Shown here: positions 35,471-45,330 of the stretch, piece by piece
Numbering within the stretch: the first letter of the stretch is position 1
Layout: each line of letters starts with the position of its first letter
NCBI RefSeq assembly: GCF_003065365.1
Contig: NZ_CP023276.1
Location: forward strand, 806,001-870,000
DNA: 64,000 nucleotides
DNA from: Polynucleobacter difficilis
GTDB lineage: Bacteria > Pseudomonadota > Gammaproteobacteria > Burkholderiales > Burkholderiaceae
Direction: 5' to 3'
The notes under the pieces: model-generated
What the model saw: only the letters and a program-made list of their open reading frames with translations
Database searches by the model: none
Told to the model about the DNA's origin: nothing
Program-made: the position numbers and the translations under genes

Positions 35471-36271
35471 CTATTTTCTCAGGAGCATCTGTTTTGCAAT
35501 GCCCCGCAGCAAGTCAATTTCCTCGGTTTGCAGCTCAGCTCGGGCAAAAAGGGCTGCAAGTCTAGCCATGAGTTTCTTGGGATTTTCGGGGTTCAGGTAC
35601 CCAATCGACTCCAGTCCTAAACGCAAATGCTCCAGCATTGCGGCAACGGCAGCGGGATCGGCTCGGTCTTCAGAGCCCACCCTCTGGGCTAAATCAGCGC
35701 CAGCAGTGCCGAGCGCCTGAATGAGGCCCTCGCGTAGGCTATAGGCGCAGACCATGACCGCTTGGGCTAAATTCAGGGAGGGGTAAGCAGGATTGGCCTC
35801 AAGCCACACACGGTGACTGCACAGGGCCAAATGGGCATTATCAAGGCCGGTGCGCTCGGGTCCAAACATCAATGCAACTCGCTTTCCTTGGCTTAATTGA
35901 GTAACAATGCGCTCACGTGCTTCTAGCCAATCCAGTCCAGGCGGCCCAAACTCACGATCGCGGCTGGTTAATCCCAGTACCAAGGTACAGCCGGCTACAG
36001 CAGCATTTAGGTCAGCCTCTACTGAGCTTGCATTCAATACATCCATGGCGCCACTGGCCAAGGCTACCGCCTCGGGTTCCTGTGCTAACCCTGGCGTCTT
36101 AGGGTTGACCAAACACAGGTCATGAAAGCCCATGGTCTTTAATGCCCGCGCGGTTGAACCCACATTGCCGGGGTGGCTCGTCTCAACCAAGATCGTCCGA
36201 AGCTGGGCAAATGCATCCGCTGCGTACTGATTGCGGGGTAGTTCCGGGGACATAGGGTCCTTATTTTTCAT
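35471..36271 (-). CDS. trmJ: tRNA (cytidine/uridine-2'-O-)-methyltransferase TrmJ
   Basis: SPOUT-family methyltransferase modifying the ribose at tRNA position 32. It has ILVETSHPGNVGSTARALK in the N-terminal part and the trefoil-knot segment VALMFGPERTGLDN then YPSLNLAQAVMV, both diagnostic. 266 residues, with the C-terminal alpha domain present. Starts at 36271; an in-frame ATG at 36253 is also possible. Divergent from suhB across 87 bp. Confidence 0.92.
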   Translation of the reverse strand: MKNKDPMSPELPRNQYAADAFAQLRTILVETSHPGNVGSTARALKTMGFHDLCLVNPKTPGLAQEPEAVALASGAMDVLNASSVEADLNAAVAGCTLVLGLTSRDREFGPPGLDWLEARERIVTQLSQGKRVALMFGPERTGLDNAHLALCSHRVWLEANPAYPSLNLAQAVMVCAYSLREGLIQALGTAGADLAQRVGSEDRADPAAVAAMLEHLRLGLESIGYLNPENPKKLMARLAALFARAELQTEEIDLLRGIAKQMLLRK

Positions 36272-36358
36272 GGGATGGCTATCTGATCGTTTAGAATCAA
36301 GCTGTTAGCTCGCTATTGGCTTTGGGCTTGTTCTTATTTAATTTGTTCACCACTATAT

Positions 36359-37147
36359 ATGCACCCCATGTTAAATGTGGCCATCAAGGCTGCCCGTCGT
36401 GCCGGAAACGTGATAAATCGCGCCTCTCTGAATTTAGAGCGGCTGCAGGTTGACCGTAAGCAGCACAATGATTTTGTAACGGAGGTCGATAAAGCGGCTG
36501 AGGAAGCCATTATTGAAATCCTCAGCGACGCCTATCCAACCCATGGTTTTTTAGCAGAAGAAACTGGTGAACATAATCCTGGAGCAGAGTCTGTTTGGAT
36601 CATTGATCCACTGGACGGCACCACCAACTTCATCCATGGTTTTCCGCAATACGCGGTATCGATTGCCCTCTCGGTTGCCGGTGTAACCCAGCAGGCAGTA
36701 GTCTATGATCCGAATCGCGACGAGCTGTTTACGGCCACCCGCGGCAGCGGCACTTACTTGGATCGTCGGCGCTTACGCGTAGCAGGCCAAGCCCGCTTAA
36801 GTAATTGCTTGCTGGGCACGGGCTTCCCATATCGCGAAGACCAAGACCTCCAAACCTACTTAAAGATGTTTGCTGACATGACGGCGCAGTGCGCTGGATT
36901 GCGTCGCCCTGGTGCCGCTTCGCTCGATTTGGCTTATGTAGCAGCGGGGCGTTACGATGGTTTTTTTGAGAGCGGACTAAAGCCATGGGATATGGCGGCA
37001 GGTGCCTTACTGATTACCGAAGCCGGCGGTTTGGTTGGCACTTACCGTGGCGAAGAAAACTACCTCGATAGCGGCGAAATTATGGCAGGCAATCCCCGCA
37101 TCTTTGCTCAGTTGGCACAACAATTGGCAAAGTACAGTAAAGCCTAA
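36359..37147 (+). CDS. suhB: Inositol-phosphate phosphatase SuhB
   Basis: Mg-dependent inositol monophosphatase family, 262 residues. The metal-binding motifs are present: FVTEVDKAAEEAII, AEETGE, WIIDPLDGTTNFIHGFP and, near the C-terminus, KPWDMAAGALLITEAGG. In E. coli SuhB also helps rRNA transcription and folding via Nus factors. The start MHPMLNVAIKAARRAG is the typical one. No operon partner on the plus strand. Confidence 0.95.
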   Translation: MHPMLNVAIKAARRAGNVINRASLNLERLQVDRKQHNDFVTEVDKAAEEAIIEILSDAYPTHGFLAEETGEHNPGAESVWIIDPLDGTTNFIHGFPQYAVSIALSVAGVTQQAVVYDPNRDELFTATRGSGTYLDRRRLRVAGQARLSNCLLGTGFPYREDQDLQTYLKMFADMTAQCAGLRRPGAASLDLAYVAAGRYDGFFESGLKPWDMAAGALLITEAGGLVGTYRGEENYLDSGEIMAGNPRIFAQLAQQLAKYSKA

Positions 37148-37178
37148 ATCTCAATTCAGCAATGCAGCGCAGACGGAT

Positions 37179-37967
37179 TTAGTTTTTAACTAAATCCAAG
37201 TAACGCACTCCGTGCTGATCAATGCGCAAGGCGCTGGCTTTGGGCAAGTACGTTTCAGGATGGTCTAAATCCCAGTCGGACAGAACCCAGCGTTGCCACT
37301 CTATGCCCTCAAGGCTCTCGTGATGGCGGGCGGGCAAGTGGGTATGACCGTGAATCAGTTTATGGCTTGATTGTGATCGCATCAATGCGGCGCATGCCTC
37401 TACCGTGACATTGCCTTTTGGGTTGTCGCCATCGAGACTAAGGCGCGTATCACGGCGATATTGAGCTTTGCTATTTTTTCGTAGGCGATCGGCAATCGCA
37501 TGACGCCAAGACAGTGGCAGGCGGAGAAACCATTTTTGAATCGATGGCTTGCGTGTCCAGTTACGGTACAACTGGTAACCGCTATCAGCAGTGCATAAAC
37601 TATCGCCATGGCTCAAAGTGTATTCATCGCCGGCTATCTGAACGGTGCATGGGTCAGGCAATAAAGTCATGCCCGTTTTTCTCAAAAATGCATTGCCAAC
37701 CAAAAAATCCCGATTGCCATGCATGTAATACGTCTTTACACGACTAGGTAGGGCTACTAAGGCATTCTTGACTTCGCTGTGGAAGGGCGATTGCGCATTG
37801 GCATCATCGCCCACCCAATACTCAAATAAATCACCCAAGATAAAAACCGCCTCGACTTCGCGCGCTTCTTTTTCGCAGAAGTCAAAAAAGCGTTGCGCCG
37901 TCAAGGGCATTGACGGCGTCAGGTGCAAATCCGAAATCAGAAAGGCGCTAGCGTGACTGAACTGCAT
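37179..37967 (-). CDS. lpxH: UDP-2,3-diacylglucosamine diphosphatase
   Basis: Mn-dependent calcineurin-like phosphoesterase that makes lipid X in lipid A synthesis, acting at the inner face of the cytoplasmic membrane. 262 residues. Metal-site motifs in order: FLISDLHLT, ILGDLFEYWVGDD, YMHGNRDFLVG, LSHGDSLC and IHGHTHLPARH. It is followed in the same direction upstream by ppiB (45 bp gap), suggesting a shared transcript TPR-ppiB-lpxH. Confidence 0.94.
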   Translation of the reverse strand: MQFSHASAFLISDLHLTPSMPLTAQRFFDFCEKEAREVEAVFILGDLFEYWVGDDANAQSPFHSEVKNALVALPSRVKTYYMHGNRDFLVGNAFLRKTGMTLLPDPCTVQIAGDEYTLSHGDSLCTADSGYQLYRNWTRKPSIQKWFLRLPLSWRHAIADRLRKNSKAQYRRDTRLSLDGDNPKGNVTVEACAALMRSQSSHKLIHGHTHLPARHHESLEGIEWQRWVLSDWDLDHPETYLPKASALRIDQHGVRYLDLVKN

Positions 37968-38011
37968 CAGACGGTTATGCCCAGAGCCGATCGATCGAAG
38001 GTGTGCTGGAA

Positions 38012-38515
38012 TTATTCAGCAAGAACGGTTGCTTTCTCAATCACCACATCTTCGGTTGGTACGTCTTGATGAAATCCTGAGCTGCCGGTTTTCACTTTAC
38101 GAATGGCGTTGACTACATCCATACCATCGCTAACCGCTCCAAATACAGCATAACCCCAGCCCTGTGCCGTTGGCGAAGTGTGGTTTAAAAAGTCATTGTC
38201 ATTCACGTTAATGAAAAACTGGGAGCTTGCTGAATGCGGTTCGCTGGTGCGAGCCATCGCAATTGAGCCGTTCACATTTTTGAGGCCATTATTGGCTTCA
38301 TTTTCAATCTCGGCTTGGGTGGGCTTTTGTTTCATGCCCGGCGCCATGCCGCCACCCTGAATCATGAAGTTATCAATGACGCGGTGAAAGATGGTGCCAT
38401 CGTAGTGACCGCTATTAACGTAGGCTAAAAAGTTAGCGACGGTCTTGGGGGCTTTTTCAGCATCCAGTGTGAGGGTGATGTCGCCTTTATTGGTTTTGAG
38501 GAGTACTTGTGCCAT
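38012..38515 (-). CDS. ppiB: Cyclophilin-type peptidyl-prolyl isomerase B
   Basis: 167-residue cytoplasmic cyclophilin. The active-site FHRVIDNFMIQGG and the loops MARTSEPHSASSQFFIN and GYAVFGAVSDGMDVV are clear. No signal peptide, so the PpiB rather than PpiA type. Its start overlaps the 3' end of the TPR gene by 29 bp, which implies translational coupling. Confidence 0.95.
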   Translation of the reverse strand: MAQVLLKTNKGDITLTLDAEKAPKTVANFLAYVNSGHYDGTIFHRVIDNFMIQGGGMAPGMKQKPTQAEIENEANNGLKNVNGSIAMARTSEPHSASSQFFINVNDNDFLNHTSPTAQGWGYAVFGAVSDGMDVVNAIRKVKTGSSGFHQDVPTEDVVIEKATVLAE

Positions 38516-39332
38516 TGCTGGGTTTACTTTCTTGAGGGTTGGTAATGGGTTTGGATGTGCTAGGCGGATTGTTACTGGCCTGAGGCGTCTTCAAAATACC
38601 AAGCAGAGCCGTAGCGCGACGTTGGTATTCGCGCTGATTGTTGCGTTGTTTAGCGGCATCAATATACGATTTCGCAGCAAGGCGGGTATAGACTTCGCCC
38701 AAATTAGCAGACGCAATTGCGTAGCTTGGTTTGAGTTTCAGGGCGAGCTCCAAATAGTCTCGCGCTTCTATCCATTGGCCTTGATTCGCAGCCAGTGCAG
38801 CTAAGTTGTTGTAAGGCTCGGCCAACTCCGGGAACTGCTGGGTGATTTCAATCAAGGTTTTCTGTGCTGCTGCATATTGCTTTAACTCGATCTGCAGTCG
38901 AGCCAATACAAAACGCAATTGCACATTGCGGGGATTTTTAATGAGGAGTTCATTAATACGCTTGATTGCTTCAGAATATTTTTGGGCTTTGACCAGTTTT
39001 TCAATTTCAGTAGGAATGCCATTGCGCACAACTGGATCGGGTTCAATGATCAAAAACGATAAGAAGGGCAGAGCAACGGTTTCAGAGAGTTCGGGGGGTA
39101 GGGGGTCGAATCCCGCATTGGTGGAAAGCCTGGGAGGCTCATTGGGTCCAAAACCCCCTAAAAATGGAGCGATCACGGTGCTGGGCTGATCTTGGACTGG
39201 TGCTGGATTACCAAAGGCCTGCGCGTTAACCTGGCTAGGCAGCATTAATGCAATCAGCAGCAATCCCAAGCCGATGCCCAACGCAGATGCATTCGCTTGC
39301 GGGGGTGTCTGCAATGGCGGGCTTGAGGTCAT
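38487..39332 (-). CDS. Secreted or membrane-anchored TPR protein
   Basis: 281 residues. A hydrophobic stretch at ~19-37 (LGIGLGLLLIALMLPSQ, then VNAQA) looks like a signal peptide or anchor. A Pro-rich spacer follows and then tetratricopeptide repeats from ~105 to ~230 (for example EPYNNLAALAANQGQWIEARDY). The C-terminal ~40 residues are low-complexity Ser/Pro/Asn. It overlaps ppiB and is divergent from cysS. Probably a periplasmic scaffold; no specific function can be assigned. Confidence 0.8.
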   Translation of the reverse strand: MTSSPPLQTPPQANASALGIGLGLLLIALMLPSQVNAQAFGNPAPVQDQPSTVIAPFLGGFGPNEPPRLSTNAGFDPLPPELSETVALPFLSFLIIEPDPVVRNGIPTEIEKLVKAQKYSEAIKRINELLIKNPRNVQLRFVLARLQIELKQYAAAQKTLIEITQQFPELAEPYNNLAALAANQGQWIEARDYLELALKLKPSYAIASANLGEVYTRLAAKSYIDAAKQRNNQREYQRRATALLGILKTPQASNNPPSTSKPITNPQESKPSNGTSTPQNQ

Positions 39333-39437
39333 GGTGGCAGGGCTTAAAGGGGTAAAGAGGGGACGTATTCGATATACTCAGCGCTCAGTCTAACAAATCA
39401 CGCTTGTTTTATCCGACTTGCCCCTTCTTTAGCGCCT

Positions 39438-40874
39438 ATGCTGCAAATTTATAACACCCTCAATCGCTCCAAACAGGTCTTTACCCCCTTGGTTTCAGGT
39501 CAGGTCAAGATGTACGTCTGCGGTATGACGGTATACGATTTTTGCCATATTGGCCATGCCCGCGTGATGATTGTCTTTGACATGGTGGCGCGGTGGTTGC
39601 GTGCCAGCGGGTACGAGGTCATTTATGTCCGCAATATCACGGACATCGACGACAAGATTATTCAGCGCGCAATTGAGAATGGCGAGCCGATTGCGGCCCT
39701 AACGCAGCGCTTTATTGATGCCATGCATGCCGATTCGGATGCCCTCGGTTTGATGCGGCCCGATCAAGAGCCACGAGCGACTGCCTATATTGAACAAATG
39801 CAGGGGATGATTGGTCGTTTGATGGAGCAAGAGATCGCCTACCAAGCAGACGATGGCGATGTGAACTACGCGGTTCGCCGCTTTCTAGGCTACGGCCGTT
39901 TATCTGGAAAATCGCTTGATGATCTCAATGCGGGCGAGCGCGTTGCAGTCGGCAGCGGTAAACGCGATCCACTTGATTTTGTTTTATGGAAAAGTGCGAA
40001 AGAAGATGAGCCTAGTGACACGCGCTGGCAATCCCCTTGGGGCGAAGGTAGACCAGGCTGGCACATTGAGTGCTCGGCGATGTCATGCGCACTGTTAGGG
40101 CAGCACTTTGACATTCATGGTGGCGGCGCCGATTTGCAATTCCCACACCATGAGAATGAGATAGCCCAAACCGAAGGGGCGCTCTACGGCCAAGACCGGA
40201 GTGACAGCGACACGCCTTGGGTAAATTACTGGATGCACAACGGGCACATTCGGGTGAATCAAGAAAAGATGTCTAAGTCGCTGGGCAATTTCTTTTTGAT
40301 TCGTGATGTACTACAGCAATATGACCCTGAAGTGATTCGCTTCTTTATGCTGCGTGCGCATTACCGTAGCCCGATCAATTACAGCGATGTTCAGCTCGAT
40401 GAATCCCGCTCCGGACTCGCTCGTCTTTACACCGCCTTAGCCCAAGCAAACGGCATGGCTGCGCCAGCAAAGCAGGATGCTTCGTTCGCTGCGCCATGGG
40501 TCCAGCGTTTTAACGCGGCGATGGACGATGACTTCAATACGCCCGATGCGATTGCGGTTTTGTTTGATCTTGCCAGTGAACTCAATCGAAAGCATGCAGC
40601 GGGTGAGTTTGATGCGGTTCATGCGCTTACCCAAGCATTGCAGAGCCTGGCTAGTGTTTTAGGATTTTTAGAGCGCGATCCATCCGCTTTTCTGCAAGGC
40701 GGTAATGCGGGTGAATTGGATGCAACTGCCATCGAGGAATACATTGCCGCGCGCGCTGCAGCAAAGCAAGCGAAAGCATTTGAAAAAGCAGATGCAATCC
40801 GAGCTGATTTACTCAAGCAAGGCGTTGTCTTGGAAGATAAGCCAGGAGGGATCACCGAATGGCGACGAGCGTAA
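39438..40874 (+). CDS. cysS: Cysteine-tRNA ligase
   Basis: Class I synthetase charging tRNA-Cys, 478 residues. Zinc-binding Cys in YVCGMTVYDFCHIGHAR, which also contains the HIGH motif; the second zinc site is WHIECSAMS with HGGGADLQFPHHENE; KMSKS is KMSKSLGNF. The C-terminal DALR-like helical domain is complete. The 3' end overlaps the DNA glycosylase gene by 16 bp. Confidence 0.96.
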   Translation: MLQIYNTLNRSKQVFTPLVSGQVKMYVCGMTVYDFCHIGHARVMIVFDMVARWLRASGYEVIYVRNITDIDDKIIQRAIENGEPIAALTQRFIDAMHADSDALGLMRPDQEPRATAYIEQMQGMIGRLMEQEIAYQADDGDVNYAVRRFLGYGRLSGKSLDDLNAGERVAVGSGKRDPLDFVLWKSAKEDEPSDTRWQSPWGEGRPGWHIECSAMSCALLGQHFDIHGGGADLQFPHHENEIAQTEGALYGQDRSDSDTPWVNYWMHNGHIRVNQEKMSKSLGNFFLIRDVLQQYDPEVIRFFMLRAHYRSPINYSDVQLDESRSGLARLYTALAQANGMAAPAKQDASFAAPWVQRFNAAMDDDFNTPDAIAVLFDLASELNRKHAAGEFDAVHALTQALQSLASVLGFLERDPSAFLQGGNAGELDATAIEEYIAARAAAKQAKAFEKADAIRADLLKQGVVLEDKPGGITEWRRA

Positions 40875-41608
40875 AGAAGCCAGCAGCAAAAAAATCCCCT
40901 GTGCGCAAAGCCGCAGCATCTAAAGCCGCTGGCAAGGCGGCGGAACGTGTGCTGCCACCCAACCAAGGCGAACCCAGCTTAAGCGTGATGGCGCCGGATT
41001 ATTGGGACCAAGCTTGCCAAGAGCTCATGAAAAATGACCGCATTCTGAAAAAGCTCATTCCAAAGTATGGGACGGGCTTTTTGGTTACGCGCGGAGATCC
41101 ATTCACTACCTTGGCAAGGGCGATTGTCGGTCAGCAAATCTCGGTATCGGCTGCGCAAGCAGTGTGGGATCGTATGGTGATTGCCGTTGGCAAAAAAGTG
41201 ACCCCTGCCCGTATTTTGGCCGCAACGCCAGAAACACTTCGGGCTGCGGGGCTTTCCGGTCGCAAGGTGGAGTACATTCGCGATTTGGCCGATCACTTTG
41301 CTTCGGGGCGACTGCATGCCAACCAATGGCGTGATATGGACGACGAAAGCGTGATCCGGGAGCTGAGCACCATTCGGGGCATTGGTCGCTGGACCGCAGA
41401 AATGTTCTTAATATTCAATATGATCCGGCCAGATATCCTGCCTTTGGACGATATTGGCCTGATTAAGGCCATTTCCCTCAATTATTTCAGTGGTGAGCCG
41501 GTTAGTCGCCATGAGGCTAGGGAGGTTGCTGCCAATTGGGCCCCGTGGAGGACGGTTGCAACCTGGTATATGTGGCGAAGTATCGACCCCATTCCCGTGG
41601 AATACTAA
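40859..41608 (+). CDS. DNA-3-methyladenine glycosylase II (HhH-GPD, AlkA-like)
   Basis: 249-residue base-excision repair glycosylase removing alkylated bases. An N-terminal Lys/Ala-rich tail (SVKKPAAKKSPVRKAAASKA) precedes the helical fold. The HhH-GPD core is LSTIRGIGRWTAEMFLIF followed by LPLDDIGL, whose second Asp corresponds to the catalytic aspartate. No N-terminal TBP-like domain of E. coli AlkA is present, so it is the short MAG type. It overlaps cysS and is 9 bp before accA. Confidence 0.88.
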   Translation: MATSVKKPAAKKSPVRKAAASKAAGKAAERVLPPNQGEPSLSVMAPDYWDQACQELMKNDRILKKLIPKYGTGFLVTRGDPFTTLARAIVGQQISVSAAQAVWDRMVIAVGKKVTPARILAATPETLRAAGLSGRKVEYIRDLADHFASGRLHANQWRDMDDESVIRELSTIRGIGRWTAEMFLIFNMIRPDILPLDDIGLIKAISLNYFSGEPVSRHEAREVAANWAPWRTVATWYMWRSIDPIPVEY

Positions 41609-41617
41609 AATCAAGCC

Positions 41618-42589
41618 ATGAAGACTACTTTTTTGGATTTTGAGCAATCCATCGCCGAGTTAGAGGCGAAGATCGACGAACTGCGTTTTGTGCAGGATGA
41701 GTCCTCGGTCGACATCTCCGATGAGATCAAGACGCTCTCTGAAAAAAGCCAGCAACTGATCAAAGACATTTATGCAGCGCTGACCCCATGGCAAGTATCT
41801 CAAGTGGCACGTCATCCGCAGCGCCCCTATACCTTGGATTACGTCAGCGGCCTGTTTACTGATTTTCATGAGTTGCATGGAGACCGCACATTCGCAGACG
41901 ATCAATCGATTATTGGCGGCTTAGCCCGTTTCAATGGCACAGCATGCATGGTGATTGGTCATCAAAAAGGACGCGACACCAAAGAACGCGCCTTACGAAA
42001 CTTTGGTATGAGTCGGCCTGAGGGCTATCGCAAAGCAATGCGCCTAATGCGACTTGCCGAGAAGTTTCAGATTCCTGTATTTACATTTGTGGATACACCC
42101 GGCGCGTTTCCGGGTATTGATGCCGAAGAGCGCAATCAGTCTGAGGCGATTGGTCACAACCTGTATACCCAAGCAGAATTAACTGTACCGATTATTGCCA
42201 CGATCATTGGTGAAGGCGGTTCGGGCGGCGCCTTGGCGATTGCAATGGGCGATGTCGTGTTGATGTTGCAAAACTCAACCTATTCCGTTATTTCGCCAGA
42301 GGGCTGCGCTTCCATTTTATGGAAGACCGCCGCAAAGGCGCCGGAAGCGGCCGAGCAGTTGGCTCTGACTGCCCAGCGCTTGAAAGGCCTTGGCTTAATC
42401 GACAAGATTGTGTCTGAGCCGACTGGCGGTGCGCACCGTGACTACGCGAGCATGATGGATAACATGCGTAAAGCATTAACCGAGTCACTAAAGGTGTTTC
42501 AGTCGATGGATGTCGATACGCTGCTCGAGCGTCGCCATGAGCGCCTGATGAGCTATGGCAAGTTCAAGGAAACCAATCCCAAGGCCTAA
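41618..42589 (+). CDS. accA: Acetyl-CoA carboxylase carboxyltransferase subunit alpha
   Basis: 323-residue subunit that, with AccD, transfers carboxyl from carboxybiotin to acetyl-CoA to make malonyl-CoA. N-terminal helical FLDFEQSIAELEAKIDELR, then the crotonase-like core: HELHGDRTFADDQSIIGGLA, FVDTPGAFPGIDAEERNQSE and GEGGSGGALAIAMGDVV. Standard length. Its 3' end overlaps tilS by 35 bp. Confidence 0.97.
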   Translation: MKTTFLDFEQSIAELEAKIDELRFVQDESSVDISDEIKTLSEKSQQLIKDIYAALTPWQVSQVARHPQRPYTLDYVSGLFTDFHELHGDRTFADDQSIIGGLARFNGTACMVIGHQKGRDTKERALRNFGMSRPEGYRKAMRLMRLAEKFQIPVFTFVDTPGAFPGIDAEERNQSEAIGHNLYTQAELTVPIIATIIGEGGSGGALAIAMGDVVLMLQNSTYSVISPEGCASILWKTAAKAPEAAEQLALTAQRLKGLGLIDKIVSEPTGGAHRDYASMMDNMRKALTESLKVFQSMDVDTLLERRHERLMSYGKFKETNPKA

Positions 42590-43952
42590 GCCCACGGTAG
42601 GGCTGGCGCAATCCACCCGCGATGCCTTGCGTTTGGGGGCAGACAATCGAACCGGTGCTCCACCTCAATTAGCAATTGCTTTCAGTGGCGGCCTTGATTC
42701 CGTGGTGTTGCTCGACTCCATTTGCCGACTGCATCAGGCCCACACAACAAAATCAGATAAACCAAGTATTTTCGCTTTTCATATCCACCATGGATTACAA
42801 AAAGCAGCCGATGAGTGGCTCTTGTTTTGTGAAGCGCTCGCCAAAAAATATAAGATCGGTTTTGATTTTCGTTTGTTGCACATCGATACCAAATTAAACC
42901 CTGGAAACATCGAGGCGAGAGCGCGTGCTGCACGCTATGAGGCATTGACTGAGCTATGCGCCTATCACGGCGTTCAGGATCTTTTGCTCGCGCACCACCA
43001 AAACGATCAAGCTGAAACCGTGTTGTTGCAATTGCTGCGTGGCGCTGGAGTTGCCGGCTTATCGAGCATGCCGGAGAGTAGGGCGCTGGCGACATCCACA
43101 GAACAGACCAGCAGCATTACGCTTTGGCGACCATTGCTGCGCTTAAGTCGCGACGAGCTCGAAGCCTATGCTCGCGAACATAAGCTGAAATGGATTGAAG
43201 ATCCCAGTAATCGCAGTAGCAAGTATCGGCGTAACGCGATCCGCAAGAGCATATTGCCCAAGTTGGAAAGCATTCAACCTGGCGCTACTGCCAATCTTGC
43301 GCGCAGTGCCGATATGTTGGCGCAGGCCCAGCAATTGCTGGATCGCCTGGCTCAGCAGGACGGCAAAAAGATTAACAACACTAAAACCAATACCCTCAGC
43401 GTGCAGCCCTTGCTTGCCTTGAATGCAAGCGATCCTGCGGCGGCAAATAATCTGTTGCGGTACTGGCTTAAGGTCGCTGGTTTGGCGATGCCATCTTATG
43501 AGCGCCTCCAAGCATGGTGGCTAGATTTACAGCAGGCTCGTAGCGATGCCAAACTGGAGTGGCTGCATGATGAATGCAGCATTCGATTGTGGCGGGGGCA
43601 GCTGCAGATCGGTGCATCGGCAAAGCCAGAGGAAGGCGAGTGGACTTTTGTTTCTGTTCCAACAGGTAGCGCTCAAGGGGGGCTACCGGCTGCATGGATT
43701 ACGAAGTCCAAGAAAACAGGTGCGGTGGAGTTTCGTGAGCGCAGCGGCGCTGAGCGTTTACAGGTCTCTGCCAGTGGGCCGCGTAAGACACTGAAAAACC
43801 TGTACCAAGAAAATGCAGTTCCACCCTGGCAGCGCCAGGCCCCACTCTTATACATTGATGGCGAGCTGATTGCGGTGGCGGGGATAGGGGTGAGTTACCC
43901 CCATTTGGTCTGCACGGGCAGGCGGATGTTGCCGGAGTGGAAGCCCCTTTAG
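42555..43952 (+). CDS. tilS: tRNA(Ile)-lysidine synthetase
   Basis: ATP-pyrophosphatase that makes lysidine at the wobble position of tRNA-Ile(CAU), switching its identity. The PP-loop is AFSGGLDSVVLLDS; HIHHGLQKAADEW and LLLAHHQNDQAETVLLQLLRG follow. The C-terminal substrate-binding domains reach residue 465. The start ATG 42555 lies within accA; a later start would be possible, but no ATG precedes the PP-loop. Confidence 0.93.
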   Translation: MASSRKPIPRPKPTVGLAQSTRDALRLGADNRTGAPPQLAIAFSGGLDSVVLLDSICRLHQAHTTKSDKPSIFAFHIHHGLQKAADEWLLFCEALAKKYKIGFDFRLLHIDTKLNPGNIEARARAARYEALTELCAYHGVQDLLLAHHQNDQAETVLLQLLRGAGVAGLSSMPESRALATSTEQTSSITLWRPLLRLSRDELEAYAREHKLKWIEDPSNRSSKYRRNAIRKSILPKLESIQPGATANLARSADMLAQAQQLLDRLAQQDGKKINNTKTNTLSVQPLLALNASDPAAANNLLRYWLKVAGLAMPSYERLQAWWLDLQQARSDAKLEWLHDECSIRLWRGQLQIGASAKPEEGEWTFVSVPTGSAQGGLPAAWITKSKKTGAVEFRERSGAERLQVSASGPRKTLKNLYQENAVPPWQRQAPLLYIDGELIAVAGIGVSYPHLVCTGRRMLPEWKPL

Positions 43953-44026
43953 AGTGGCTTGCCAGTCAAAACGCTGTAAAATAGCGCCTTTAGGCAATTC
44001 ACCTCGTTTTTAACTGCATACCCCCT

Positions 44027-45277
44027 ATGGCATTAATTGTTCACAAATACGGTGGCACCTCGATGGGCTCGGTTGAGCGTATCCAGAATGTCGCCAAACG
44101 CGTCGCTAAATGGATGCGTGCTGGCCATCAGGTTGTGGTCGTCCCGTCGGCGATGTCCGGCGAAACCAATCGTTTACTTGGCCTTGCTCGAGACATTAAC
44201 CCGAGCGCCAATCCAAGGGAATTAGATCAAATTGCTTCCACTGGCGAACAAGTCAGCTCTGGCTTGTTAGCTCTAGCGCTCCATAAAGAGGGCATTGATG
44301 CGGTGAGTTATGCAGGCTGGCAAGTCACCATTCATACCGACTCTGCCTTCACCAAAGCGCGCATTATGGGCATCGATGATCAAAAGATCATGGCTGATCT
44401 CAATGCGGGCAGAGCAGTCGTCGTAACCGGCTTTCAGGGGGTTGACCCCAATGGCAACATTACGACTTTGGGTCGTGGTGGCTCGGATACTTCCGCAGTG
44501 GCCATGGCTGCCGCACTGAAAGCAGACGAGTGCTTGATTTACACCGATGTGGATGGGGTTTACACCACCGATCCACGGGTATGTGAAGATGCCCGCCGCC
44601 TCGATAAGATCACCTTTGAAGAGATGCTGGAAATGGCCAGCCTTGGCTCTAAGGTTTTGCAAATTCGTTCGGTTGAGTTTGCTGGTAAATACAAAGTCAA
44701 AACCCGGGTTCTGTCGTCGTTGACCGACCCACTGATACCCCTTGATACTGAAATGAAGTCGGGTACCTTGATTACATTTGAAGAGGACAGCACCATGGAA
44801 GCCGCCGTTATTTCAGGCATCGCCTTTGCCCGCGATGAAGCCAAAATTACCGTACTCAGCGTACCGGATCGTCCTGGTATTGCTTACCAGATTCTGGGTC
44901 CCATAGCCGATGCCAATATCGACGTTGACATGATTATTCAGAATCAATCCGTGGATGGTAAAACCGACTTTACCTTTACCGTACCCAGAGCCGATTACCA
45001 AAAGGCTATGGATCTGCTCAAAAATACGGTGCAGGCACATATTGAAGCCAAGGAAATCGCAGGCGATCCTAAAGTGTCGAAGGTATCGGTTGTTGGCGTT
45101 GGTATGCGTTCGCATGTGGGCGTAGCTAGCAAGATGTTCCGTACCTTATCGGAAGAGGGCATCAATATTCTGATGATTTCGACGAGCGAGATCAAGATTT
45201 CAGTCGTGATCGATGAGAAGTACATGGAGTTAGCCGTACGTGCCTTGCATAAGGCATTTGAACTCGATCAAAAGTAA
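44027..45277 (+). CDS. lysC: Aspartate kinase
   Basis: First enzyme of the aspartate-family pathway, 416 residues, the size of the monofunctional kinase. N-terminal KYGGTSMGSVERIQNVAKRV, then the catalytic LGRGGSDTSAVAMAAAL and YTDVDGVYTTDPR. Two C-terminal ACT domains (~265-335 and ~345-416) carry the allosteric site, with VSVVGVGMRSHVGVASKMF typical of feedback-inhibited enzymes. Followed by tRNA-Ser, the site of the island. Confidence 0.96.
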   Translation: MALIVHKYGGTSMGSVERIQNVAKRVAKWMRAGHQVVVVPSAMSGETNRLLGLARDINPSANPRELDQIASTGEQVSSGLLALALHKEGIDAVSYAGWQVTIHTDSAFTKARIMGIDDQKIMADLNAGRAVVVTGFQGVDPNGNITTLGRGGSDTSAVAMAAALKADECLIYTDVDGVYTTDPRVCEDARRLDKITFEEMLEMASLGSKVLQIRSVEFAGKYKVKTRVLSSLTDPLIPLDTEMKSGTLITFEEDSTMEAAVISGIAFARDEAKITVLSVPDRPGIAYQILGPIADANIDVDMIIQNQSVDGKTDFTFTVPRADYQKAMDLLKNTVQAHIEAKEIAGDPKVSKVSVVGVGMRSHVGVASKMFRTLSEEGINILMISTSEIKISVVIDEKYMELAVRALHKAFELDQK

Positions 45278-45330
45278 GAAAATCCCATAGAAACGGCGCA
45301 TCCGTTAAACTGTGGGCTGTTTTGAAATAC